This document shows positions 9,817 through 18,023 of a stretch of DNA of 40,322 nt, piece by piece. Source of the DNA: Bradyrhizobium sp. (GTDB lineage Bacteria > Pseudomonadota > Alphaproteobacteria > Rhizobiales > Xanthobacteraceae); contig NZ_JAUYQU010000019.1 of the NCBI RefSeq assembly GCF_030697065.1, positions 1-40,322 of the forward strand. The letters are read 5' to 3'. The translations under genes and the position numbers were made by a program. Under the pieces are notes generated by a model. That model worked only from the letters and a program-made list of their open reading frames with translations, had not been told where the DNA came from and made no database searches. The number at the start of each line of letters is the position of its first letter. Positions within the stretch are counted from its first letter, which is position 1.

Positions 9817-9954
9817 CCCTCTCCCCTTGAGGGAGAGGGCATCACCGCCACACGCCGCAAACCCGGTTGGGTGAGGGGTTTCGCTCCATCGATAGACCGG
9901 AACCCCTCACCCGTCAGCCTTCGGCTGCCACCCTCTCCCACAAGGGGAGAGGGG
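9817..9954. repeat. class B intergenic palindrome, copy 1
   Basis: CCCTCTCCCCTTGAGGGAGA at one end and CCACCCTCTCCCACAAGGGG at the other form terminal hairpins. Between them GGGTGAGGGGTT pairs with AACCCCTCACCC. It fills the gap between the SDR and crotonase genes; a second copy is at 14569-14703. Confidence 0.9.
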
Positions 9955-9964
9955 AAGAAGACAC

Positions 9965-10723
9965 CTACCTCGGCGCCATGCGGATGGCGCCGTCGAGGCG
10001 GATGGTCTCGCCGTTGAGCATCGGGTTCTCGACGATGTGCACCGCGAGGTTGCCGTATTCGGAGGCATCGCCGAGCCGCGCCGGATGCGGCACTTGGGCG
10101 CCAAGGCTCTTGCGGGCTTCCTCGTTCAATCCCATCAGCAGCGGCGTCAGGAACAGGCCGGGCGCGATGGTGTTGACGCGGATTTTCAGGGTCGCGAGAT
10201 CGCGGGCCGCCGGCAGGGTCAGGCCGACGACGCCGCCCTTGGAGGCGGCATAGGCGATCTGGCCGATCTGGCCTTCATACGCGGCCACGCTGGCGGTGTT
10301 GATGACAACGCCGCGCTCTTCGCCGACCGGAGGGGCAGTCGCCAGCCGTTCCGCGAACAGCCGCAGCACGTTGAAGGTGCCGATCAGATTGACGTTGATG
10401 ATGCGGACGAACTTGGCCAGCGGATAGACGCCGTCCTTGCCGACGGTGCGCTGCGACCCGCCGATGCCGGCGCAGTTCATCAGCACGCGGGCGATGCCGT
10501 GCGCGGCCTCGGCCTTGGCGATCGCCGCCTTGACCTGCTCCTCGTCGGTGACGTCGGCATGCAGCGCGACGCCGCCGACTTCGGCGGCGACCTTCTCGGC
10601 ATTTTCCATGCTCTGGTCGAGCACGCCGATTTTCGCGCCCTTGGCGGCCATGGCGCGCGCGGTGGCGGCGCCGAGGCCGGAGCCACCGCCGGTGATGAGA
10701 ACGGCAACGTCTTTCAACTGCAT
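9965..10723 (-). CDS. SDR dehydrogenase, HSD10/3-hydroxyacyl-CoA dehydrogenase-like
   Basis: A 252-residue classical short-chain dehydrogenase. TGGGSGLG (residues 11-18) binds the dinucleotide, LMNCAGIG is the NAG-type motif, and [21 protein letters not shown] near residues 145-165 supplies the catalytic Ser, Tyr and Lys. The ending [16 protein letters not shown] is characteristic of the type II 3-hydroxyacyl-CoA dehydrogenase (HSD17B10-like) group, which oxidises 3-hydroxyacyl-CoA to 3-ketoacyl-CoA, the step expected between the crotonase and thiolase here. The start at 10723 was chosen because AAGGAGAG (10733-10740) precedes it; an upstream in-frame extension has no such support. Confidence 0.9.
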   Translation of the reverse strand: MQLKDVAVLITGGGSGLGAATARAMAAKGAKIGVLDQSMENAEKVAAEVGGVALHADVTDEEQVKAAIAKAEAAHGIARVLMNCAGIGGSQRTVGKDGVYPLAKFVRIINVNLIGTFNVLRLFAERLATAPPVGEERGVVINTASVAAYEGQIGQIAYAASKGGVVGLTLPAARDLATLKIRVNTIAPGLFLTPLLMGLNEEARKSLGAQVPHPARLGDASEYGNLAVHIVENPMLNGETIRLDGAIRMAPR

Positions 10724-10778
10724 GATTAAATCTCTCCTTGGGCGTTTCTTCTCTAGGCTTGGTCGTCCGGTAGCAAAG

Positions 10779-11453
10779 TCATCCGGCCGCTGCGGCAGCC
10801 GTTTCATTCGTCGTCAGCATGCCGCCGCAAATCAGCGCTTCCATGTGCTTGATATACTGGCGGCAAACCTCGTCGGTGACGGGACCCACGCCGGTAGCGC
10901 GCGACATCGCGTGGCGTCCGAAAAACAGGTGGTCGCAGGCGCCGATCAGGCTGGTGTAGAACAGCACCGGATCGATGTTGCGGAACTCGCCGGCCTTGAT
11001 GCCTTCGGCCAGCAGCCGGCGATGGAAATCCAGCAGCGGCGCGACGAAGAATTTCGAGACCTCGTCGGCGGCATCCGCGCTGCTTTCATGCAGCAGATAA
11101 TGGATCAGCCGGTTCATATAGGGGAACTGGTGATAGGCGCGGATGATGCCGGCGATATGCAGCTTCAGCTTCGCGGTCGGCGCGATCGGCTGGGCCAGCA
11201 GATATTCCAGGTTCGCCACCTCGGTCGCCGCATCGCGCGCCAGCAGGGCCAGCAGCAATCCGTCCTTGTTGCCGAAATGGTATTTCACCAGCGCGGCGTT
11301 GACGCCGGATTTCTGCGCGATGTCGCTGAGCGACACGTCGATCGAGGATCGCCCGATCATCAGTTCGCTGGCCGCGACCAGCAGCTTCTCGGCCGTCGGG
11401 TTTCGTCCGTTCGCGAGCTTTGTCGGTACGCCGGTCTGCAACTGCGATTCCAT
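10779..11453 (-). CDS. TetR-family transcriptional regulator
   Basis: A 224-residue repressor-type protein. The N-terminal helix-turn-helix SLSDIAQKSGVNAALVKYHF (near residues 40-60) followed by GNKDGLL is diagnostic of TetR. The C-terminal ligand domain contains HHLL-type helices with LFYTSLIGACDHLFFGR. It is transcribed first in the minus-strand operon and divergently from the thiolase, so it most likely represses the whole acyl-CoA island and is relieved by an acyl-CoA or free acid. The start is unsure: the ATG at 11453 has only a weak purine-rich leader made of a 16-bp tandem repeat, and an in-frame GTG at 11567 would add 38 residues encoded mainly by that repeat. Confidence 0.88.
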   Translation of the reverse strand: MESQLQTGVPTKLANGRNPTAEKLLVAASELMIGRSSIDVSLSDIAQKSGVNAALVKYHFGNKDGLLLALLARDAATEVANLEYLLAQPIAPTAKLKLHIAGIIRAYHQFPYMNRLIHYLLHESSADAADEVSKFFVAPLLDFHRRLLAEGIKAGEFRNIDPVLFYTSLIGACDHLFFGRHAMSRATGVGPVTDEVCRQYIKHMEALICGGMLTTNETAAAAAG

Positions 11454-11515
11454 GACTTGCTTTTGATGCGTCTTGCTTTTGAGGCGACTTGCTTCTGAGG
11501 CGACTTGCTTAAGGC
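11454..11515. repeat. 16-bp tandem repeat (almost four units) abutting the tetR start codon
   Basis: Units at 11454-11469, 11470-11485, 11486-11501 and a 14-base partial unit at 11502-11515 follow the pattern G(A/T)CTTGCTT(T/C)TGAGGC on the plus strand. On the mRNA strand each unit carries AAGCAAG. The array ends exactly at the tetR ATG and so forms its leader. A period of 16 is not a multiple of 3, so a change in copy number would shift the frame of any upstream start. Confidence 0.9.
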
Positions 11516-11586
11516 TTCCGGCCTGCCGGTAAATCCGGGCGCAGATAACCCGATGCCATGGCTGCACTCAAGAGTTAATTGATTGA

Positions 11587-11615
11587 TTGACTAAATCCTC
11601 CTGTGCCACTTAAAT
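11587..11615 (+). promoter_or_regulatory. probable sigma-70-type promoter of the thiolase gene
   Basis: TTGACT at 11587-11592 and TTAAAT at 11610-11615 are separated by 17 bases, giving a predicted start near 11622, about 43 bases before the thiolase ATG. The -35 overlaps the AT-rich TTAATTGATTGATTGACTAA (11575-11594), which has three copies of TTGA at 4-base steps and is a reasonable place for the divergently encoded TetR protein to bind. Both are pattern-based inferences. Confidence 0.5.
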
Positions 11616-11664
11616 CCCGCCCATCATTCCAAACCCCACCCAAAAACAATCAGGGAGAACGCTC

Positions 11665-12837
11665 ATGGCCGAGGCATACATCGTCGCCGCCGCACGCACC
11701 GCAGGCGGCCGCAAGGGAGGACGCCTCGCCGGCTGGCATCCCGCCGATCTGGCGGCTTCCGTGCTGGATTCGCTGGTCGAGCGCTCGGGCGCTGCTCCCG
11801 ACCAGATCGAAGACGTCATCATGGGCTGCGTCATGCAGGTCGGCGAACAGTCCAACAACATGGCGCGCAACGCCATCATGGCCTCGAAACTGCCGGAAAG
11901 CGTGCCTGGCACCTCGGTCGACCGCCAGTGCGGCTCGTCGCAACAGGCGCTGCATTTCGCCGCGCAGGCCGTGATGTCCGGCACCATGGACATCGTGATC
12001 GCCGCCGGCGTGGAGTCGATGACGCGGGTGCCGATGGGCCTGTCGTCGCAACTGCCGGCCAAGAACGGTTTCGGCACCTACAAGAGCCCGGGCATCGAGA
12101 AGAAATACCCGAACATCGTGTTCAGCCAGTTCACCGGCGCGGAAATGATGGCTGAGAAGTACGGCCTGTCCAAGGACGAACTCGATCAGTACGCCTATGA
12201 GAGCCACCAGCGCGCCATCGCCGCGACCCAGGCCGGCAAGTTCAAGGACGAAATCATTCCGCTGCAGATCACCCGCGCGGACGGATCGACCGACACCCAC
12301 GCGATCGACGAAGGCATCCGCTTCGACGCCACGCTCGACGGTATTCGCGGCGTCAAGCTGATCGCGGAAAACGGCAAGCTCACCGCCGCCAGCGCCAGCC
12401 AGATCTGCGACGGCGCTTCCGGCGTGATGGTCGTCAACGAACGCGGCCTGAAGTCGCTCGGCGTCAAGCCGCTGGCGCGGGTCCATCACATGACCATGAT
12501 GGGCGGCGATCCCGTCATCATGCTGGACGCGCCGCTGCACGCCACCGAGCGCGCGCTGAAGAAGGCCGGGATGTCGATCGACGATATCGACCTGTTCGAA
12601 GTCAACGAGGCCTTCGCCTCGGTGCCCACCGCCTGGCTGAAGACCACCGGCGCCGATCCGGCGCGGCTCAACGTCAACGGCGGCGCCATCGCGCTCGGCC
12701 ATCCCCTCGGCGGCTCCGGCACCAAGCTGATGACCACGCTGATCAACGCCCTGAAGCAGCGCAACAAGCGCTACGGCCTGCAGACCATGTGCGAAGGCGG
12801 CGGCATGGCCAATGTGACGATCGTCGAGCGGCTGTAA
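11665..12837 (+). CDS. acetyl-CoA acyltransferase (thiolase)
   Basis: A 390-residue thiolase that cleaves 3-ketoacyl-CoA with CoA, releasing acetyl-CoA or another acyl-CoA. The nucleophile is Cys89 in VDRQCGSSQQA. NEAFASVP is near residue 317, GGAIALGHPLGGSG near 337 carries the catalytic His, and CEGGGMAN near 378 the second Cys. Length and order of motifs are standard for a degradative thiolase II. GGGAGAA precedes the ATG. It is divergent from the TetR gene and followed by an acyl-CoA ligase on the same strand, so it would complete the chain-shortening cycle begun by the minus-strand operon. Confidence 0.95.
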   Translation: MAEAYIVAAARTAGGRKGGRLAGWHPADLAASVLDSLVERSGAAPDQIEDVIMGCVMQVGEQSNNMARNAIMASKLPESVPGTSVDRQCGSSQQALHFAAQAVMSGTMDIVIAAGVESMTRVPMGLSSQLPAKNGFGTYKSPGIEKKYPNIVFSQFTGAEMMAEKYGLSKDELDQYAYESHQRAIAATQAGKFKDEIIPLQITRADGSTDTHAIDEGIRFDATLDGIRGVKLIAENGKLTAASASQICDGASGVMVVNERGLKSLGVKPLARVHHMTMMGGDPVIMLDAPLHATERALKKAGMSIDDIDLFEVNEAFASVPTAWLKTTGADPARLNVNGGAIALGHPLGGSGTKLMTTLINALKQRNKRYGLQTMCEGGGMANVTIVERL

Positions 12838-12868
12838 GAGAAGGCCAAGACGACGCAACAACAAAGGT

Positions 12869-12991
12869 GTCGTCCCGGCCTTGAGCCGGGACCCATAACC
12901 ACGAATGTTCGTGGTTAATCCGGGCTGGAGCACCAGTTCGTTTCAACAATTGAATTCCGTGGTTATGGATCCCCGCATTCGCGGGGACGAC
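12869..12991. repeat. class C intergenic palindrome
   Basis: GTCGTCCCGGCCTTGAGCCG opens the element with its own GGCCTTGAGCC hairpin. CCATAACCACGAATG pairs with the later CCGTGGTTATGG, and GCGGGGACGAC closes it. It lies between the thiolase and ligase genes. A much shortened relative is at 37245-37262. Confidence 0.88.
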
Positions 12992-13016
12992 CACGTTGAT
13001 TGTTTCAGGATATCCC

Positions 13017-14561
13017 ATGACCCATCCGTCCATCTACGCCCGCACGCAACCCGACAAGATCGCCTACCAGATGGCCGGCACCGGCAAGGCGATCACCTAT
13101 CGGGAGCTCGACGAGCTGTCGAACCAGGGCGCGCAGCTGTTCCGCACATTGGGCCTGAAAGAGGGCGACCACATCGCGTTCCTGATCGAGAACCGGCTGG
13201 CGTTCATGGAGATCTGCTGGGCGGCGCAGCGTTCGGGACTGTATTACACCGCGATCAGCCGCTACCTCACCCAGGACGAGATCGCCTACATCATCAAGGA
13301 TTGCGGCGCCAGACTCGTCATCACCTCGCCGAAATGCGCCGAGCAGATCAAGGGGCTGGTGACCGGCGCGCCCGGCGAACCGATCTTCTACATGCTCGAC
13401 GAGCCGCTGCCCGGCTTCCGCTCCTGGGACAAGGAGGCCTCGGCCCAGCCGGCCACGCCGATCGCGGACGAGGTCGCCGGCTACGACATGCTGTACTCGT
13501 CGGGCACCACGGGCCGGCCCAAGGGCATCAAGCGCGCATCCGAACACAATCCCATCGAACTGCCCAACCCGTTCCTGAAAATTCTCTGCGCCGACATGTG
13601 CGGCATGAACGCCGAGAGCATCTACCTTTCGCCGGCGCCGCTCTATCACGCGGCTCCCCTGCGCTTCAACATGATGGCGATCACGCTCGGCGGCACGTCG
13701 GTGATCATGGAATCCTTCGACGCCGAGGAATTCCTCAAGCTGGTCGAGAAATACAGGATCACGCAGTCGCAGCTGGTGCCGACCATGTTCGTGCGCATGC
13801 TGAAACTGCCCGACGAGGTGCGGAAGCGTTACGACGTCTCCTCGCTGAAAGGCGCGATCCACGCCGCGGCGCCCTGCCCGATCGACGTCAAGGCGAAGAT
13901 GATCGAATGGTGGGGACCGATCCTGATCGAGTATTACGCGGGATCCGAAGGCAATGGCGTGACGGTGTCGACCTCGCAGCAATGGCTCGATCACCGCGGC
14001 ACCGTCGGCCGCGCCGTGGTCGGCAAGATCAAGATTCTGGACGAGGCCGATGCGGAACTGCCCACAGGGCAGATCGGCACGGTGTATTTCGCCGATGCGC
14101 CTGTCTTCACCTACCACAACGATCCCGAGAAGACGAAGCGGGCCTACAATGCAAGAGGCTGGTCGACGCTCGGCGATGTCGGCTATCTCGACGCGGAAGG
14201 GTTTCTCTATCTCACCGACCGGAAATCCTACATGATCATTTCCGGCGGCGTGAACATCTACCCGCAGGAGACCGAGGACGTGCTGATCACCCATCCCGAT
14301 GTCGCCGACGTCGCGGTGTTCGGCGTCCCGAACGAGGAGATGGGCGAAGAGGTCAAAGCCGTGGTGCAGCCGCACGACATGGCGAGGGCCGGCAAGGAGC
14401 TCGCGGCCGAGTTGATGGTGTTCTGCCGAAAGCATTTGTCGCCGATCAAGTGTCCCAAAAGTATCGACTTCGAAGCCGAACTGCCGCGCACGCCGACCGG
14501 CAAGCTGGTGAAGCGTCATCTGCGCGACAAGTACTGGCCGAAGGCTGCGGCGAAGGTGTGA
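13017..14561 (+). CDS. acyl-CoA synthetase (AMP-dependent ligase)
   Basis: A 514-residue ANL-superfamily ligase. The P-loop MLYSSGTTGRPKGIKR is near residues 158-173, YYAGSEGNG near 305, GDVGYLDAEGFLYLTDR near 385-400, ISGGVNIYPQE near 407, and RTPTGKLVKR near 495 carries the catalytic lysine. It activates a carboxylic acid to its CoA ester; similarity in layout is to FadD-type enzymes for medium-chain, branched or cyclic acids. The ATG at 13017 was chosen because CAGGA at 13006-13010 precedes it; an upstream alternative at 12996 starts with a rare codon inside the repeat-bearing gap. It is the second ligase of the island, so two different acids or two pathway stages may be served. Confidence 0.92.
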   Translation: MTHPSIYARTQPDKIAYQMAGTGKAITYRELDELSNQGAQLFRTLGLKEGDHIAFLIENRLAFMEICWAAQRSGLYYTAISRYLTQDEIAYIIKDCGARLVITSPKCAEQIKGLVTGAPGEPIFYMLDEPLPGFRSWDKEASAQPATPIADEVAGYDMLYSSGTTGRPKGIKRASEHNPIELPNPFLKILCADMCGMNAESIYLSPAPLYHAAPLRFNMMAITLGGTSVIMESFDAEEFLKLVEKYRITQSQLVPTMFVRMLKLPDEVRKRYDVSSLKGAIHAAAPCPIDVKAKMIEWWGPILIEYYAGSEGNGVTVSTSQQWLDHRGTVGRAVVGKIKILDEADAELPTGQIGTVYFADAPVFTYHNDPEKTKRAYNARGWSTLGDVGYLDAEGFLYLTDRKSYMIISGGVNIYPQETEDVLITHPDVADVAVFGVPNEEMGEEVKAVVQPHDMARAGKELAAELMVFCRKHLSPIKCPKSIDFEAELPRTPTGKLVKRHLRDKYWPKAAAKV

Positions 14562-14568
14562 CTTTCTT

Positions 14569-14703
14569 CCCTTCTCCCCTTGTGGGAGAAGGTGGCAGCC
14601 GAAGGCTGCCGGATGAGGGTCTCTATCCACCGAGACAGACCCCTCACCCGTCTCAATCGCGCTTTGCGCGATTGATCCACCCTCTCCCACAAGGGGAGAG
14701 GGG
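14569..14703. repeat. class B intergenic palindrome, copy 2
   Basis: CCCTTCTCCCCTTGTGGGAG at the left and CACCCTCTCCCACAAGGGGA at the right; the middle holds CAGCCGAAGGCTG and CAATCGCGCTTTGCGCGATTG hairpin pieces around ACCCCTCACCC. It lies between the ligase and the alpha/beta hydrolase. Confidence 0.9.
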
Positions 14704-14722
14704 AAGATAAGGGCGCAACCTG

Positions 14723-15877
14723 ATGACCATCCTCCCCGATGTCCCCCTTCCCGCCACCATCCGCTCGCGCCATGTCGACGGCATCAACGGCCTGCGCGTT
14801 CATGTGCTGGAAGCCGGCTATGAGACCAAAGGCCGGCCCTGCGTGCTGCTGCTGCACGGCTTTCCCGAACTGGCCTTCAGCTGGCGCAAGGTGATGCCCG
14901 AACTGGCGGCCGCCGGCTATCATGTGATCGCACCGGACCAGCGCGGCTATGGCCGCACCACCGGCTGGGATCCTGATTATGACGGCGATCTGAATTCTTT
15001 CCGGCTGCTCAATCTGGTGCGCGACGCGCTCGGGCTGGTGTCGGCGTTCGGCTATCGCCATGTCGATGCGGTGGTCGGGCATGATTTCGGCAGCTCGGTC
15101 GCGGCCTGGTGCGCGCTGGTGCGGCCGGATGTGTTCCGGTCGGTCGCGCTGATGAGCGCGCCGTTCGCCGGACCGCCGTCATTGCCGTTCGACACCGCGG
15201 ATGCGCCGCCGAAGCCTGGGGGGGAGGATCCCGTGCATCGCGACCTTGCGGCGCTGCCGCGCCCGCGAAAACACTATCAATGGTACTATTCGACGCGGCA
15301 GGCCAATGCCGACATGCATCGCGCGCCGCAGGGCGTGCATGATTTTCTGCGCGCCTATTATCATCACAAGAGCGCGGACTGGAAGGACAACAAGCCGTAT
15401 CCGCTGAAAGGATGGACCGCGAGCGAGCTGGCAAAATTGCCGACCTATTACGTGATGGATCTGGCCGAGGACATGGCCGCCACGGTGGCGAAGGAAATGC
15501 CGGACGCGCAGAGCATCGCCGCCAACCAGTGGCTGCCGGACGCGGAGCTTGCCTTCTACAGCGCCGAATATGCCCGCACCGGATTCCAGGGCGGCCTGCA
15601 ATGGTACCGTTGCGGCACTTCGGGCCACTTCATTCCGGAATTGCAGACCTGGTCCGGCCGCACCATCGACGTCCCCTCCTGCTTCATTTCCGGCAGACAG
15701 GACTGGGGCATCTATCAGCGGCCGGGCGTCATTGAGGCGATGCAGCAGACGGCCTGCACCAACATGGTCGGCTGTCATCTGATAGAGGGCGCCGGCCATT
15801 GGGTGCAGCAGGAGCAGGCCGCCGAAGTGAGCCGGCTGCTGCTGGCGTTCCTCAAGCAAGCCGGCACTGGCCGCTGA
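14723..15877 (+). CDS. epoxide-hydrolase-like alpha/beta hydrolase
   Basis: A 384-residue alpha/beta hydrolase. HGFPE at residues 45-49 is the oxyanion-hole motif, APDQRGYGRT follows at 70-79, and the nucleophile elbow GHDFG has Asp121 rather than Ser, which identifies an epoxide hydrolase or dehalogenase chemistry. SGRQDWG near 330 and GAGHWVQQE near 360 supply the acid and His. HGFP with DQRGYG favours epoxide hydrolase, an enzyme opening epoxides to diols. No signal peptide is seen, so it is cytoplasmic. The ribosome site is weak (AAGGGCGCAAC). Its link to the ligase upstream is positional only. Confidence 0.85.
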   Translation: MTILPDVPLPATIRSRHVDGINGLRVHVLEAGYETKGRPCVLLLHGFPELAFSWRKVMPELAAAGYHVIAPDQRGYGRTTGWDPDYDGDLNSFRLLNLVRDALGLVSAFGYRHVDAVVGHDFGSSVAAWCALVRPDVFRSVALMSAPFAGPPSLPFDTADAPPKPGGEDPVHRDLAALPRPRKHYQWYYSTRQANADMHRAPQGVHDFLRAYYHHKSADWKDNKPYPLKGWTASELAKLPTYYVMDLAEDMAATVAKEMPDAQSIAANQWLPDAELAFYSAEYARTGFQGGLQWYRCGTSGHFIPELQTWSGRTIDVPSCFISGRQDWGIYQRPGVIEAMQQTACTNMVGCHLIEGAGHWVQQEQAAEVSRLLLAFLKQAGTGR

Positions 15878-15958
15878 TCGATCGGCCGCCCCGGCTTGCA
15901 GCGTCAGCCCTAACTGCGCATCATCCGGGCCGGGCAAACATCAGCAGGAGAATCCCAC

Positions 15959-17431
15959 TTGGCCAAATCGCAATGGAGCTTCAGGAGCGCAACCGGATTG
16001 TCGGCAGCCCTTGCGGCAAAGCAGGTCTCCGCCGTCGAACTGGCGCAGGATGCCATCGGCCGCATCGAGCGGCACGACGGCAAGATCAATGCGGTTTGCG
16101 TCCGTGATTTCGCCCGCGGCCTGGAAGCCGCCCGCGCCGCCGACGCCGCCCGCGCGCGGGGCGAAACCGGTGCGCTGCTCGGCATCCCCATGACGGTGAA
16201 GGAATCCTACAATGTCGCCGGGCTGCCCACCACCTGGGGCTTTTCGCAGCACAAGGATTTCGTGCCGGGCGAAGACGCGTTGTCTATCTCTCGCGTCAAG
16301 CAGGCGGGCGGCGTGATTCTCGGCAAGACCAATGTCCCGGTCGCGCTCGCCGACTGGCAGAGCTACAATGATATCTACGGCACCACCAACAACCCGTTCG
16401 ATCTCGGCCGCACGCCCGGCGGCTCCTCCGGCGGATCTTCGGCGGCCCTGGCGGCCGGTTACGGGCCGCTGTCGATGGGTTCCGATATTGGCGGCTCGCT
16501 GCGGGTGCCGGCCTTCCACTGCGGCGTCTACGCCCACAAGCCGACCTACAACCTGGTGCCGCCGCGCGGGCATACGCCGCCGCCATTCCCGGCGATACCG
16601 CTGGAGCGCGATCTGTCGGTGATCGGCCCGATGGCGCGCTCGGCCGCCGACCTCACGCTGCTGCTCGACGTGATCGCGGGTCCCGATCCGATGGACAATG
16701 GGGTCGGCTACAAGCTCGCGCTGCCGCCGCCGCGTCACGCCGCGCTGAAGGATTTTCGCGTGCTGGTGATCGACGGCGACCCGGTCATGCCGACAGACAA
16801 GGACGTCCGCAGCGCCATCGAGACGCTGGCGGGCAAGCTCGGCAAAGCGGGGGTGAGCATCGCGCGGCACAGCCCGCTGCTGCCGGATTTCGCGGATTCT
16901 TCGCGGCTCTATATGCGGATGCTGATGGGATTCCTCAGCGCATCCTTTCTGCCGGAGACCATCGAGGGCACGCGGGTCGAAGTCGCCAAACTGGCGGCCG
17001 ACGACAGGAGCCTGCTCGCCGAGCGGATGCGCGGCATGACGCAAAGCCACCGCGACTGGGTGCTCGACGACGGCGCCCGTGCCCGGCTGCGCGCGCAGTG
17101 GCGCGAATTGTTCAGGACGTTCGATGCGGTGATCTGCCCGATCATGCCGACGCCGGCCTATCCGCACGATCACGCGCCGCTGCAGGAAACCCGCCGCATC
17201 GGCATCGACGGCAAGGATTACGTCTACCCGGATCAACTGGCGTGGCCCGGCATCGCCACCCTGCCCGGCCTGCCCGCCACCGCGATCCCGCTCGGTCTCA
17301 CCGCTCGAGGCCTGCCGGTCGGCGTGCAGATCCTCGGTCCCTGGCTGGAAGACCGCACGCCGCTGAAGCTGGCTGAACTGATCGAGCGTGAATTCGGCGG
17401 CTTCGTGCCGCCGCCGACGTTTGATGATTGA
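15959..17431 (+). CDS. amidase-signature family hydrolase
   Basis: A 490-residue amidase signature enzyme hydrolysing C-N bonds of an unidentified amide. The Ser-cisSer-Lys triad is complete: Lys81 (MTVKES), Ser157 (GGSSGGSS) and Ser181 (GSDIGGSLRVP). The start is a TTG at 15959, supported by AGGAG at 15946-15950 with 8-base spacing; no ATG fits as well. The length is normal for the family. It follows the epoxide-hydrolase-like gene by 81 bases on the same strand and may be cotranscribed. Other members act on urea derivatives, aryl amides or fatty amides, and the sequence alone does not decide. Confidence 0.9.
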   Translation: MAKSQWSFRSATGLSAALAAKQVSAVELAQDAIGRIERHDGKINAVCVRDFARGLEAARAADAARARGETGALLGIPMTVKESYNVAGLPTTWGFSQHKDFVPGEDALSISRVKQAGGVILGKTNVPVALADWQSYNDIYGTTNNPFDLGRTPGGSSGGSSAALAAGYGPLSMGSDIGGSLRVPAFHCGVYAHKPTYNLVPPRGHTPPPFPAIPLERDLSVIGPMARSAADLTLLLDVIAGPDPMDNGVGYKLALPPPRHAALKDFRVLVIDGDPVMPTDKDVRSAIETLAGKLGKAGVSIARHSPLLPDFADSSRLYMRMLMGFLSASFLPETIEGTRVEVAKLAADDRSLLAERMRGMTQSHRDWVLDDGARARLRAQWRELFRTFDAVICPIMPTPAYPHDHAPLQETRRIGIDGKDYVYPDQLAWPGIATLPGLPATAIPLGLTARGLPVGVQILGPWLEDRTPLKLAELIEREFGGFVPPPTFDD

Positions 17432-17454
17432 CGGCCCGTGATGATTGACGACCC

Positions 17455-17547
17455 GTCATTCCGGGGCGAGGCGCAGCCTCGAACCCGGAATCCAGAAGTT
17501 GTTGGCACGAAATTCCGGGTTCGCGCTGGCGCGCGCCCCGGAATGAC
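17455..17547. repeat. class A intergenic palindrome, copy 4
   Basis: GTCATTCCGGGGCGAGGCGC at the left and GCGCGCCCCGGAATGAC at the right, with inner GAACCCGGAATCC and ATTCCGGGTTCGC. It lies between the amidase and NTF2-like genes and ends 16 bases before the latter's ATG. Confidence 0.92.
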
Positions 17548-17563
17548 GGAAGAGGACAACACC

Positions 17564-17917
17564 ATGCGCAACGACCTTGCCGAACTGACCAGTCTCAACG
17601 CCGACTACATCAATTCCGTGCAGCATTCCGACGTCAAACGTTTCGACGAAATTCTCGCCGACGAGTTCTATTGCTCCAATCCCGACAAGTCGCTGGTGGA
17701 TCGCGCGGGATTTCTGAAGCAGACCGCGGTGCCGGTGACGATCCGGAATCTGGAGGCGCATGACGTCAAGATCCGCCTGATGGGCGATTTCGCGATCATC
17801 CATGCGGCCACGCGCTACACGACGGCGGACGGGCAGCCGGGTTCGGGTCGCTACACCGATTGCTGGGCCCGGCAGAACGGCCGCTGGCTCGCGGTGTCGG
17901 CGCACGTGTCGCGGTGA
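17564..17917 (+). CDS. NTF2-like / DUF4440 family protein
   Basis: A 117-residue cone-fold protein of the SnoaL/DUF4440 type. It starts with the helix ELTSLNADYINSVQHSDVKRFDEILADEFY and goes on to CSNPDKSLVDRAGFL and the strands IRLMGDFAIIHAATRYTT and GRWLAVSAHVSR. Such proteins are often isomerases, hydratases or simple ligand binders; no catalytic residues can be assigned here. The ATG at 17564 has AGAGGA at 17551-17556. A longer frame upstream only reads through the palindromic repeat. Confidence 0.85.
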   Translation: MRNDLAELTSLNADYINSVQHSDVKRFDEILADEFYCSNPDKSLVDRAGFLKQTAVPVTIRNLEAHDVKIRLMGDFAIIHAATRYTTADGQPGSGRYTDCWARQNGRWLAVSAHVSR

Positions 17918-17926
17918 GGCGAAGGC

Positions 17927-18021
17927 GTCATTCCGGGGCGCGCCCTTCGGCGCGAACCCGGAATCCAGAGATTGTCCGCACGAGATTCCGGGTTCGCGTC
18001 TTCGACGCGCCCCGGAATGAC
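17927..18021. repeat. class A intergenic palindrome, copy 5
   Basis: GTCATTCCGGGGCGCGCCC at the left and GCGCCCCGGAATGAC at the right with inner GAACCCGGAATCC and GATTCCGGGTTCGC. It fills the gap between the convergent NTF2-like and alcohol dehydrogenase genes and could serve as a two-way terminator. Confidence 0.92.
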
Positions 18022-18023
18022 AG

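Noticed and set aside
6851..9874. A plus-strand open frame of about 1000 codons antisense to the acyl-CoA dehydrogenase, ligase and crotonase genes
   Set aside because: It is rich in Arg, His, Gly and Ala with no recognisable domain, and lies opposite three genes with full family motifs; a by-product of high GC.
13005..14690. A minus-strand frame of 561 codons opposite the second acyl-CoA ligase
   Set aside because: No family features; the plus-strand ligase has every expected motif.
17438..17563. An upstream extension of the NTF2-like protein
   Set aside because: It merely translates the class A palindrome; the ATG at 17564 has a good ribosome site.
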